A DNA stretch of 64,000 nt from Buddleja alternifolia (Eukaryota > Streptophyta > Magnoliopsida > Lamiales > Scrophulariaceae). This document shows, in pieces, positions 36,779 through 47,727 of this stretch. The notes beneath the pieces are model-generated. The model was not told the origin of the DNA and made no database searches. It saw only the letters and a list, made by a program, of their open reading frames with translations. The translations under genes were made by a program, and so were the position numbers. The first letter of the stretch is position 1, and each line of letters starts with the position of its first letter. The DNA lies in the NCBI GenBank assembly GCA_019426215.1, contig CM033392.1:51883149-51947148 (forward strand), read 5' to 3'.

Positions 36779-38596
36779 TGTTAGGGATTGTGCCCTAAAA
36801 ATCTAATTATATGAAACGTTTATATTTCGTTTGTGAAATTGATCTTTATTATTTTTGTTACAAGTTATGAGTATTATAGAAATCATACTATAAGATAGAC
36901 GTAGTCCAATATAATATATGATAATCCAAATAGAAGTGTTGTTCCATGAAAAAACTTGGGTTATATGTGTCATATATTATTATAAATTGGTTGTAGTCGG
37001 TGATAAGAATGAGCGTCTTATCTGCTAAAGACTATAATATACTATATTCGATGATTTGTCTTAATCATGGGAATGCGGATTCCATATATAGTATATTCGT
37101 GTAAATCAATGAGATTGAAACACTGAACCGGACCAATTAAGTTATTTATTTTTGGCTACTATTGAAAATAAATAATTTGAACAACAACTCTAAATCCTAT
37201 GATTGTCGTGGACTAATGCATCTAGTGTATATTACTTTGATGTATTCAGAAGTGAGGTCTCGGTGGCCAATATACTTTATACATTGAGTAATTGCATGAA
37301 ATGTGATTATGAAGGACATTCATAAGGAATCTATAATCTTCATGAGATATAAAAAATATTCCCTTGAATGGATTTGCAATGTTTAGCTATTCTAAAACTT
37401 TGGCCAAAGTATTTCAGGTGAAGTGTCACTGAAATTAAACGAAAAATGAGTTTTCGTATGAAAAGTTGACAATGAGCAAATCAGCAATTTTAGGATAAGA
37501 GGTAAAGAATAAAATAATAGTAGCATTGATTTTAGTTCTTCACGGATATTTCGATAGAGGAGTTGGTTGTAATATTCTTAAGTATGTGAACTCTTGAGTA
37601 ATTTAATTCATTCTAGAGTGCAACAATATTTATTTAGTGGACTTAAATATTGTTAAATGGTAATCAAATATTACCATGCGATGGTAATTCGATTTGACCC
37701 ATTTGGAGCTAGAATTAATTTTTCCCTAAGGTCCCTTCGCAAGCCTCGAATAGAAACTCGATTAAATACTAAATGGTTCATTGGATGGATTGTTTTTTGA
37801 ACTTAGATAAAAAAAGATGTGGCAATTATCTTTAGAGAAAGATATTTGGATTAAAGTTAAATTAAATTTGATTTAATTTAATTTAAAGAAGAAAAAAAAG
37901 AAAAGCACGCCCGCGACGTGCCTCGGCAGATTGGAATGGGTGTTCTAGCCGCCGGGTGCACGGGTGGCCAGCCTTATGCCTAGATTTTTCCTTGGCAATT
38001 GTCCCACATAGATTGAAAACCAATGTTTTCAACCATTGAACACCTATAAATAAAGGGTTAAATGGAAGTTCAAAACACAACAAAATATATTGCAAAAGAA
38101 TTTTCTAATTTTAGAAATATATTTGCAAAGTTTATAAAATTTCTTTTTAAGAAATTTTAACTTAGTATTTAATTTTATTTTGGGTGCCCACACTCCCGGG
38201 TTTAAAGCGAGGCTTTGCGAAGAAGGCTATGCGGTGTGAGAGCTCGATTTCCTCCGACAAGAAAGAGGTGTTTTGTTGCGGTGCATTCCACCGGCTCGGT
38301 TCAATCTTCGGAGGAAGGTTGTATTATTTTGTTTTGTTTTAATTATTGATTTTATTTCTATAGCATGCAATTAATTAATTAGTTTTAATTAAATTGTTTA
38401 ATTAGTTAGTTTTTTAATTGCTAGCTATAGTTAATCAATATTATTAATTAAATTGTTTAATTAGTTATCCCTTGCCATAGTATGTTTGATTTAAATTATT
38501 TTTTTAATATCATGCATGTACGCATTAGAGATAGATTCTTTAATATAAATTCCGCTGCGTACTTTTTGAGGTTATTTTCGAAGTAATTTCCCAACA
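36779..38596 (+). repeat. 3' LTR of the decayed long-LTR copia element
   Basis: It starts TGTTAGGG, ends CCAACA and is followed by GAAAC. Confidence 0.93.
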
Positions 38597-38939
38597 GAAA
38601 CAATGGTCTGCAATGTCCCACCATAGATGATAAGTATCACCTGTTGTCCATGTGTATTTGCTTTGTCAAAGAAGATTTTTAACTTAAGAGATGTATACAT
38701 GAACAAGTATATCAATTTGTTAGAGTTAAAATTAAATGTTTCGATACTAAATAAGTATTTGTTTGTATATGTAAGATTTTACGACATATGCACAAAAAAA
38801 GTTCAATTATCTAACCTTAAAGAGATCTCAAAGATATTCGTTTAATCGTCATGAAAAGTGTGCCCACAATGGCTAGATTCCTTGTATATGATACTTTATG
38901 AATGCTGAAATCTCTTGGACCACACTCCAAAGATATAAG

Positions 38940-39085
38940 CTTTCACATTGCACTCTTTTGTCAACATATCTAAACACTGAAATGGTGCAATGTGAAAGTT
39001 CTCATTTATAAACTTTCACATTGCACCCTTTTGTCAACATATCTAAACACTGAAATGGTCCAATGTGAAAAGTTCTCATTCATGA
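38940..39085. repeat. Tandem pair of 73-base hairpin units at the fold-back centre
   Basis: Units start ctttcacattgcac at 38940 and 39013. Each also contains its own inverse (gtgcaatgtgaaag, or a close variant) about 35 bases later, so each can form a hairpin. They lie at the centre of the large palindrome. Confidence 0.85.
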
Positions 39086-39176
39086 GCATGATCTAAGAGA
39101 TCTCAACATCTGTAAGATATCGTATACAATGCCTCTGGCCATCATTGGCACACTATCCATAACAATTAAAGGAATA

Positions 39177-40880
39177 TGGGAAAAATAATGAAAACGTAGC
39201 GGAAACGGTGTAATTTTTTTTTTTTTTCAAATTTCCCAAATTCAGGATCAACCCGGGGTTTAAACATGTGCATGTATGATAATGATTTAAGTACATTACC
39301 CGTTGTAGCGAAGTGGTTGGAGAATCTCAATCTTTCTTCAACTTCTTGAAATCCTCAAACTTTTCGTGAACTGATCCGACTGACTGATTAATGATCTGAG
39401 CAGTACAAAGGTGCTGCCTCTTAATTATCTTGCCTAAAAACTTGAACGAAAAATTCCTCCTTCTTTAGCTTGGAGGCCAACGGCTATGAAGAGAGAGGGG
39501 AGAGAGTTTTTCTTTTCTTGTAGCTCAAGTGTATTATGACTTGTGTTATAACCTAGGTTTAATGCAGTGATGTCTTTATATCACATAAGTTACAACCTTG
39601 GGCTTAAATTAGCCTATATAGGATGCCTCTAGGGCCACCCCACACATGGTCACGGTGCACCTCATGGTGCACCAATTTTAAGCTCAGTCCAATCTTTTAT
39701 TTAATTAATTAGTTCAATCCAATTAATTAATCTAATTAAATAATATATTGGATAATTAATTAACTTTATTTCTCTAAGAAATAATATATTAATTATAATT
39801 GAATTAACTTATTCCTCCAAATAAATAATTCCATTTAATTAATTTTAAGTGTTTAATATTTAAAATATTGCTACAAGAAATATTCCATATGTTCGTTCAA
39901 TTTTTTCTTTTTAAGCATGACTCTTTAGATTCATCTTTATTTGGCAATGATAGGATTCTATTGAATGTGGGTAATACCTAGCAAGTCAAGTGGCCCACAT
40001 TATATCCCAAATAAGATGAAGTGATTAGATCATTGTTTACCTTTAATATTGTAATTCCCGTGTGAATACAAGCTCTTCGTTTCCATATCCCGGTCAAGTA
40101 AGAGTCATGGTTATGGTCAAACTCATAAACTTGACTCTATGCTATATTTATAATAAGTCTAGATCAGTGAGCTTTTTTATTTGATTCTTTCTCAAACAGT
40201 TCATAAGCTTTGGCCAAAGACTTAAGATCTAACTTATTTATAAATGTATAGGATAATTTCTCGTTCACTTTCGAGGGAATGAATTCCATCTTGAATGTCA
40301 GTTAAGACTACTACTTGCCCATTAGGTTGCAGTTCGAGGTCGACCCAACCAAAGAGTGAATTGGGTCTAACTACTCTAATGACAAACCTAACATCACAAG
40401 TATATCTTCAACTCGATTCCTCGGGTCTAAAGTTCAGACACACCTATTACAATTAATCAATTATGTTATTGACTATCAAAGAGTAAAAACCCATGTGACA
40501 GAATCAATTCGAGTCATGTCTGAGTGCTATGACCTTCATTAGTGCACCTATAATTTGAGTTCTTCACTACTTCCTAGTGATTGACAGATACTTCTCTTGT
40601 CAAAACTCATATCATACAAGCCTTGATGATCTCCAATGCCTAATTGGGAATCCTCGACTTGCAGACTAATTTAGTATACAAGTATTAAACTCCTCTAGTG
40701 CCTTGGAGAGTTAACTCTTGTATTCATAGACTTATAGATAATTACAGTATATAAATGACAATAATAGAGTAAACAACTAAAATGCCTTTATTGAAAAGAA
40801 TAATAACAATTATAATTTTATAATGTCATTTTTTTCTCTAATCCTCTAATAGCATTTGAGGACATAAACCTAACAAGACA
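39177..40880 (-). repeat. Solo LTR of a copia-type element inside the fold-back element
   Basis: Read on the - strand it starts TGTCTTGTTAGGTTTATGTC and ends near GTAGCGGAAACG's complement with CCCA, about 1704 bases. Sequence of the type 'cctctaatagcatttgagga' near its start is familiar from plant copia LTRs. GAATA lies on both sides (39172-39176 and 40884-40888) with three extra bases on the right. No primer site, purine tract or coding sequence adjoins it, so it is a solo LTR. Confidence 0.6.
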
Positions 40881-41185
40881 ATCGAATATATTTATTTTGT
40901 ACATATGTTGTAAAATTTTACATAATCAAACAACTATTTATATAGTATGGAAACGTTTAATTTTAACTCTAAAAAATGGACAGAATTGTCAACATATGTA
41001 TTTCCTTTAACCACAAATCTACTTTGATAGAGAAAATACACATGGACAACTGGAACAAGAGGTGATATTTATCATCTATGGTGGGACATTGGATATGATC
41101 TCTAAGGAACGGAGAAAAGTTGAACTAAAAGTGAAGTCCAGTAAACCTTTAGATTGGTGAGATCATGGGCCCAAATGACTTGAAT

Positions 41186-41354
41186 TTCTTTTGTGCGCTT
41201 AACTTGTTTCTTCAAGTTGTCCTATCACCTTCTGGGAATTTCAAATGTCGTCCCCGTTTCCTTGCTATTTGTTGAACTCATTTGCACAATAGTCCACTAG
41301 CATCAATTCCATACTCTTACCTTCATATGTTGCAGCCTATTTGACATCCTTCAC
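41186..41354 (-). pseudogene. Exon fragment of an HSP70-17-like (HYOU1/GRP170 family) pseudogene
   Basis: Read on the - strand right after a splice-acceptor-like ttcag, the sequence gives VKDVK then a stop where the family has Trp. It continues GKSMELMLVDYCANEFNK, a stop, QGNG, further stops, and after a frameshift KQVKRTKEI. This matches the part of plant HSP70-17 proteins reading like VKDVRW..MELRLVEYFADEFNKQ.GNG...KKQVKRTKEI. The intact proteins are ER chaperones of the HSP110/GRP170 class. At least three stops and a frameshift make this copy dead. Downstream homology stops at the fold-back element, and the upstream intron continues beyond the copia insertion at 46401. I know of no other gene with this motif order, but no database was searched. 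Confidence 0.62.
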
Positions 41355-41527
41355 CTGTGTTAAGAAGAAGAATGTAGAGAGAAATAAAAGTCATTGTATA
41401 TTCTGTATTTCTGAATAATGAGAAAATTATCTTTACAGATACAAAAGAGATGGATATTTTTACCCCAGTTGACAATTGTAAAATAAATAATTAACAGCTT
41501 AAAAAAACCTAAAACACGTTTTCTAAC

Positions 41528-44500
41528 TCAACAAAAAGCATTTTTAAGACCAAACTTGCAAAGTAAATTCCTATGTTGTTCACTTCCAATGCCTTTAGTC
41601 AACAAGTCTGTAGGTTGTTGCTCACTTCTAATATACTCCAAATGAATTAGTCCTCCTTGAATGAGATCTCTTATCATATGACAATCTACTTCGATGTGTT
41701 TTGTTCTTTCATGTAAAACGGGATTAGTTACAATGCTCATAGTAGATTTACTATCACTGTAAATCTTAACAGAAGTTTTAAGATCCACTCCCAGGTCTTT
41801 AAGAATTCCGATTATCCATATCACCTCACATGCAGCAGCAGCCACAGACCTATACTCAGCCTCACAGGAAGATCTGGATATGGTTTTCTGCTTCTTTTTT
41901 TCCCAAGAAAGTAATGAATCACCAAGTCTAATAAAGAATCCAGTAATTGGCCTTGTAGTCATCAGACAAGATGCCCAATCTGCATCACAGAAAGTGATGA
42001 AGTTTAATGTACTTTCAGAAGACAAAAATAATCTAAGACCAACTGTGCCTTTAAGATATCTCAAGACTCTTAATGCAGCCAACCAATGTGATCTCTTTGG
42101 ATTATGCATGAATTGAGATAATAAATGAACTGAAAAAGCAATATTAGGCCTTGTCATTCCTAGATATATTAACTTTCCAATAAGCTTTTGATATTCATTA
42201 ACGTCCTCTAGCAAAGGATCATCTATATCACTCTTAATGCCTTCATCATACTCAATACTAGTCAATTTTAAATTTTGCTCAAGAGGAGTTGAAACAGGTT
42301 TGCAAGCACTCATACCAGTTTCTTTCAACAGATCTAAAATTTACTTTCTTTGGCATAAATGAATACCTTGCTTATTTCTCATAAGCTCAATGCCCAGAAA
42401 ATATTTTAAGCTTCCAAGATCTTTAATATAAAAGGTATTGTGTAAATAAATCTTTAATTCAGAAATCATGCTCTCATCATTACCAGTAATAATGATGTCA
42501 TCAACATATACAAGTAAGACAACAATTTTACTGTTAACCTTTTTGGTAAATATAGAGTAATCATGTTTGGACTGAAAATAACCAATATGAAGTAAAGCTT
42601 GTGTAAATTTAGCATTCTATTGTCTTGAAGCCTGCTTTAATCCATATAAGGATTTGAGCAGTCTACAGACTTTGGTGTTGTAAGAAGAAGATAAAGATAA
42701 AGATAACTCCCCCTGAGTGCCAAATCCTGCTGGAAGAGTCATGTACACTTCCTCATTCAAATCACCCTGTAAAAAATCATTAGTAACATCCAGCTGAAAC
42801 AATGGCCAATTATTAATAGATGCCAAAGCCAAAACAGATCTAACAGTAACTATTTTCACCACATGACTGAAACTCTCATGATAGGTTTCTGAGTGTAGCC
42901 TTTAGCTACAAGTCTGTTCTTGAATCTATCAAAAGTACCATCAGATTTAAGCTTGACCTTGTATACCCACTTACAACCAATGGGTTTTTTATTTGATGGA
43001 AGGTCAACAATTTCCCAAGTGTGATTCTTTTCTAGAGCTTTAAGCTCCTCAGTCATAGCAACTCTCCATCTCACATCTTTAATGGCTTCATGAAAAGAAG
43101 CAAGCTCAGTGAAAGTGTGTAAGGAGTATACAATTTTTTGATGAGCAGGATGCAAGTGAGTATAAGAGATAGCATTAGAAGATATATTATTATCAGATTT
43201 ATCTAAGGTAGGACAGATAAAATCTTTTGACCAAACAGGCCTAGTAGAGATTCTAGAAGATCTTCTAGGTATATCCATAATTTCAGAATCAGAAGAAATA
43301 GAAGAATTAATTCCAGTATCAGCGGTATTTGGAGGATCACCTCCATAATAAGGGGATATCAAATCATCATGATAGGATTGCATATCAGTAGTCATAAAAT
43401 TATCTGAAGGTGTAGGATTAACCACAGCAAAAGGAAACACAGATTCATGAAAGATCACATCCCTAGATACAAAAAAGGTATTAGTGGCTATGTTTAAAAG
43501 CTTATAAGCCTTTGGAGCAGAAGCACAAGGCTTTGACCTGTGAGAGAATTTATCTATAATAGGCAATATTTTGGCATAACAAAGACATCCAAACACTCTA
43601 AGATGTATAAGACTAGGCACTCTATTGTGTAAGATGTCAAAAGGAGTTTTCCCTTTTAACAATGGTGTAGGTGTCCTATTAATCAAATATGTAGCAGTTT
43701 GTATGCATTCTCCCCAATATTTAATGGGGGCATGAGATTGGAACATCAAAGCCCTAGCAACATCTAGAATGTGTCCATGTTTCCTCTCTACAAGACCATT
43801 CTGTTGTGGGGTATACAGAACAGAACTTTGGTGCACAACACCTTCAGAAGTAAAGAAATCAGTACAAGAGGATTTGAAAAAATCCCAAGCCCTATAAGTT
43901 CTTATAATTTTGATGTTAGTGTTAAACTGAGTTCTTACATAAGCAAAAAACTATTGCATAATGGATAAGATATCAGTTTTATAATGCATGAGGAAATCCC
44001 ATGTGACCCTTGAAAAATCATCAACCACAGTAAGAAAATATCTGTGATTGGAATGAGTTGGATCTTTATAAGGGCCCTATATGTCAAGGTGCACAATTTC
44101 AAAAATCTGTTTAGTGATGTGTGTTCTACGAGGAAAAGGATTCCTAGGTTGTTTGGCAACAGGACAGATAGGACAATGTGTGATATCAGTTTTGAGAGAA
44201 GAACCAACATGAGGTAACATTTTCATTCTGGAAAAGGACATATGTGTCATGCTTAAGTGCCTTAAATGAGAATCAACAGTAACACAACAACTTGGAGTAG
44301 TATTAGAAAAATGGATTTTATTACAATCAGAAAATTAAGCAGTGTTCATACAAAATTCTTTATTGCTAGAAGATGTAAACTCAGTAACATAAGGTAAAGA
44401 AGAACTTTGATTCAAGGATTGAACCACTTTCTTTATATCTGAATAAGTGGTGGTAGGCTGAAGAATATAGAGACCATTACTGGCCTTACCAATCACCTTT

Positions 44501-45998
44501 ATCCTGCCATTCCATATATCCTGAAACGGGCAAAAGTTAGGGTAAAAAACAGCACTGCACTTATGCTCTTGTGTAAACCTAGAGACTGATAGGAGATTAA
44601 ATCTGAAATGTGGAATATAAAGGAAATTTTGAAGAACGATATCCTCTCCTAATTTAACAGTCCCTATTTGATTAATAGCTGCAATATGTCCAGTAGGCAA
44701 TTTAACAGAGGTTTGTGTTGGCATATCAAAGTTCATAGAGCTAAACAGGTTTAAGTTACAACATATATGGTGAATGGCACCTCTGTCTATTACCCATCCA
44801 GTATCAACAGATGCTGAAAATAAAGCATATAGCTTATAGAGGTTACTTGAGACAACATTACTGGTACCTGTCACATTGTTTGAAGTTGGTGGGCCCAAAT
44901 CTTGTCCAGAAGAGTTACTGGTATTCTAGATCATACTCAGTAGCTACTGGTATTGTTGTTGAGAAAAGCCAGGTGCTTGAGTGAAAGAAGTAGTGAAGCT
45001 ATTAACATCTGCAGAGGATGCTGATTGAGTAGAGTTGGTAGGATTTCAGTTATAGTTGCTGCTTTGTTCATTATTCTCAGATAGATTTCCCACAGCAGTA
45101 GCTTGATTTGAAGAATAGCCCCTGCCTTATCCTCTTACTCTGTAATTTGTTCCTCTGCCCCTATCTCTTGGTGGATATCCAATTAGTCTATAGCAACTAT
45201 CTTTGTTGTGGCCTTGTATATTACAATTTTCACAGATAATTTCAGACTTCCCTCTGTTTATGCCACTAGAGTAGAAAGTTATAGGACTCTCAACAGATGA
45301 TGTGTTATCCCTCTTTGTGATTCTTCATTGCATATCATGGAATATGCTTGCTTATGCGTAGGTGAGGGATCCATCATAAGAATTTGGGATTTAAGATGAC
45401 TATAAGAGTCATGAAGGCCTGTCAAGAACTGCATAAGTTTGTGTTCTTAAGCATAGTTGTAGAAATCCTTTGAAGCCTTGCATTCACAGTTAGGAAGATT
45501 CACTAAGGAATCATATTCTTCCCACATCTGTCTCAATTTAGAGTAGTAAGCAGTAATCGCATTGGTTCCTTGTGTGTAGGAGTTGATTTCTCTGAATAAA
45601 GAAAATATTCTTGATCTGTTTGTTTTGCTAAATTGCTCTTCAAGATCCTTCCAGGCATCTGCTGCACTATCACAGTAGACCAAGCCATTGTATATATCCT
45701 TACTCACACACTTCAAAATCCAAGAAAGGACCAACGCGTTACATTTTTCCCATTGATCAAACCTAGGATCATCTTCATCAAGTTTCTTGCATTTACCAGT
45801 GACAAAACCAATTTTGCTTTTGTAATTTAGGGCTAGTTTCATGGCCTCACACCATACGCCATAGTTTTCTAATCCGCGTAATTCATGAGCCACAAGATTA
45901 AGACTCGGAACATCCGAGGGATGGACAAAGAGAGGACCATTGATATCGGTTATAATTGAAGAACTAGATGAAGATGATTTCTCTTCATGCGTTGACAT
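41528..45998 (-). pseudogene. Copia gag-pol of the short-LTR element, inactivated
   Basis: Fragments in element order: gag 45998-45447 (with NYGVWCEAMKLALN); a CCHC knuckle CENCNIQGHNKDSC near 45230, followed by a stop; protease region 44898-44335, where the active site reads VIDRGAIHH instead of DSGA, so the Ser is lost; integrase pieces around 44210-43690, with TPQQNGLVERKHG; reverse transcriptase start (CKWVYKVKLKSDG) ending at 42856; RT continuation 42862-42617 ([18 protein letters not shown]); the YVDD region near 42510; and RNase H 42328-41528 (FCDADWASC, ending GLKNAFC). Several frameshifts and stops separate these pieces, so no full protein can be made. Confidence 0.92.
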
Positions 45999-46272
45999 AT
46001 TGGCTAATCGATTACAAGATTAGGGCAAAGATGCAGTAATTAATCAAAAAAAGGATGAAAAAATAGGGCATTTTGGAAGAAACTATCCAAAATCCAAGAC
46101 AACTGTGGTAATTAAACATAAGATTCCAAGAAGGGAGATAAATTGGGGAAAACCACAGAAAATCAGAAAATCGAAGATAAAACGAAGGATTGATCGATTA
46201 AACCTCAAGATTTGAAGCTTCAACAATGGCGATCTGAAATTGGGAGAGAAGATCTCCAAGCTAGCGATACCA

Positions 46273-46400
46273 TGTTAAGAAGAAGAATGTAGAGAGAAAT
46301 AAAAGTCATTGTATATATATATATATATATATTTTTTGTAGAGAGAAATAAAAATCATTGTATATTTTTTTTATTTCTCTCTACATTCTTCTTCTTAACA
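46273..46400 (-). repeat. Rearranged 5' LTR of the short-LTR copia element
   Basis: It contains TGTTAAGAAGAAG, two direct copies of gtagagagaaataaaa, a (TA)n run at 46313-46331 and then the inverse of the LTR start, giving a palindromic outline. The correct target duplication right after it shows this is the element's true end. Confidence 0.8.
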
Positions 46401-46405
46401 ACCTG

Positions 46406-46542
46406 AAACATCATCCAAAATGTCAAACTATCCAAGGTAACACACTTACCTTTACAACCAATTTCTATAATGTTGGTTCTCTAAAACACGGCAAAACAGA
46501 ACAAAATCAAAAGCTATCCATGATTATCCATGCATCCTTACG
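46406..46542 (-). other. Short stretch of pre-insertion DNA, probably intron of the HSP70-17-like pseudogene
   Basis: Without the copia insertion this DNA abuts the pseudogene exon through a polypyrimidine-rich acceptor (gatgatgtttcag). A donor-like aaag|gtaagtgtg occurs further upstream on the - strand, but the sequence before it does not match the family, so no exon is claimed. Confidence 0.35.
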
Positions 46543-47727
46543 TGTTAGGAATTTCATGTTAGATGTTTTGATGATGACAAGATAGGATTTTTTATGTTAG
46601 ACCCCAAAATATAATGTATGTTTATATTTCATAGATCAATTGTATAAGCGTTTGAAAGTATGTAAGTTTGTTAGGCTTGTAATTTTTTATTGTAGATTTT
46701 AGATTAAGTATTAGATACCGAATCACTAATAGAATTCTAGGTGAGTCTATTAGAGAAGAAGTTGAAGATCAGCGTCTGAAGTCAAAAAAAGTTGAAGATC
46801 AGCGTCTGAAGTCAAAAGAAGATGAAGATTTATCCTTAGCGTCTGTCAAACACTAAAGGACTATTTCAGGATTCTTGAATCAAACGCTCAAAGCACTCTA
46901 GCGATCAGAATCAGATTCACTTGAAATAATTTCTCAAGTCATGAAGGACTTAAATGCAATCATTCAACGGACATTTATTTCAAATTCAAATGCATTCAAT
47001 GCCTGATAAGAGCATTAGATGTGATAAGACAATATGACTTGTGGACAAGCCACCTTTTGACTAGACTGTCAGAACTTCAGAGTTTTAGCTGCTCCCGTCC
47101 AATCGGAACCAGCAGGATTTCAGGAATGTCAGAGAAAAGGTATAATCATGAGCCGCGTGAAAGGCACGCTCTCACATGTGTCCAACGGACATAATCCCAA
47201 GAATTGCCTATAAATACCTCATTCCAGCAAACCCTAAAAAGATACATAGAGATAGAGATATACGTACATGCACAAGAAAAATTTGCTGAAGAAAAAGCTT
47301 AGAAACTCCATAGTCAAAAATCTTTCAAGCTTTTTACATACATTCCCTACAGTCACAAATATCTCAAACATCTTCAAAAGAAGAAACCTAAACTCTTACT
47401 GAGATATTCCAAGTTGTTTGATCTTTCCAAAAACAAACAAACCCTTGTGATAAAACCCTCAACCTTTCATCTGAGTGAGAAGTTGTTGAAAAACCCTTAG
47501 AGGCAGTATTTCTGAGTAAGAGATGCTTGTAGAAGAAGATCTTCATTGGTGCTGAAATCTATGTGATCAAGGAGCCTGAAATCTGTGTGATCAAGGAGCC
47601 CGAGATCATTTTCACCCATTTGCTATCTTGTAGAAGATTCTGTGTGATTCTTTGATAATCATCTTAGTAAATTCCCTCCAAGTGAAAAAGGAGAAGAAGG
47701 ACGTAGTTGGGATTACATCACCCAGTG
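46543..47727 (+). repeat. 5' LTR of the Sirevirus-like element, first piece
   Basis: It begins TGTTAGGAATTTCATG and runs to the CAGTG duplication at 47723-47727, where a solo LTR is inserted. The LTR continues at 49250. Near 46756-46830 a stretch 'gttgaagatcagcgtctgaa' is duplicated in tandem. Confidence 0.9.

Larger units (their letters stand above)
29995..38596 (+). mobile_element. Decayed Ty1/copia element with long LTRs
   Basis: Long LTRs lie at 29995-31806 (about 1812 bases) and 36779-38596 (about 1818). The right copy starts TGTTAGGGATTGTG; the left copy has lost its TG to TA. Flanks are AAAAC and GAAAC, a 5-base duplication with one change. The primer site TGGTATCAGAGC is at 31809-31820 and a purine tract at about 36762-36778. 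The LTRs differ by many substitutions and small indels, so the insertion is much older than the element at 18.9 kb. It sits inside the left arm of the fold-back element. Confidence 0.95.
29885..41183. mobile_element. Fold-back (long inverted repeat) element, split by two later insertions
   Basis: Without the copia element (29995-38596) and the solo LTR (39177-40880) the remaining pieces make a palindrome of about 1 kb with arms of about 470 bases. The left arm is about 29885-29994 plus 38602 to about 38965. The right arm is about 39060-39176 plus 40881-41183. Matching phrases include gggcccgtgacctctccaat against the complement near 41170, and caatgtcccaccatagatga (38609) against 41093. The arms differ by scattered substitutions and indels, so the element is old. 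The outer limits are approximate and I found no sure target duplication or coding capacity. Confidence 0.75.
41358..46400 (-). mobile_element. Decayed short-LTR Ty1/copia element
   Basis: A copia element on the - strand is flanked by a perfect ACCTG duplication (41353-41357 and 46401-46405). The left end is an LTR of about 139 bases (41358-41496), TGTTAAGAAGAAG to TTAACA. The right end (46273-46400) shares only the first 40 or so bases with it, then becomes TA-rich and ends in an inverted copy of its own start. The primer site (complement of gatacca, 46266-46272) adjoins it. The short LTRs and gag type suggest the Ale/Retrofit group (tentative). Confidence 0.9.

Noticed and set aside
38940..39085. 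CRISPR-like direct repeats
   Set aside because: Only two units with no unique spacers, in a plant nuclear transposon; they are the hairpin centre of the fold-back element.
46406..46545. Possible upstream exon with donor aaag|gtaagtgtg on the - strand
   Set aside because: The splice signal is plausible, but the sequence before it does not resemble the expected HSP70-17 residues preceding VKDV.
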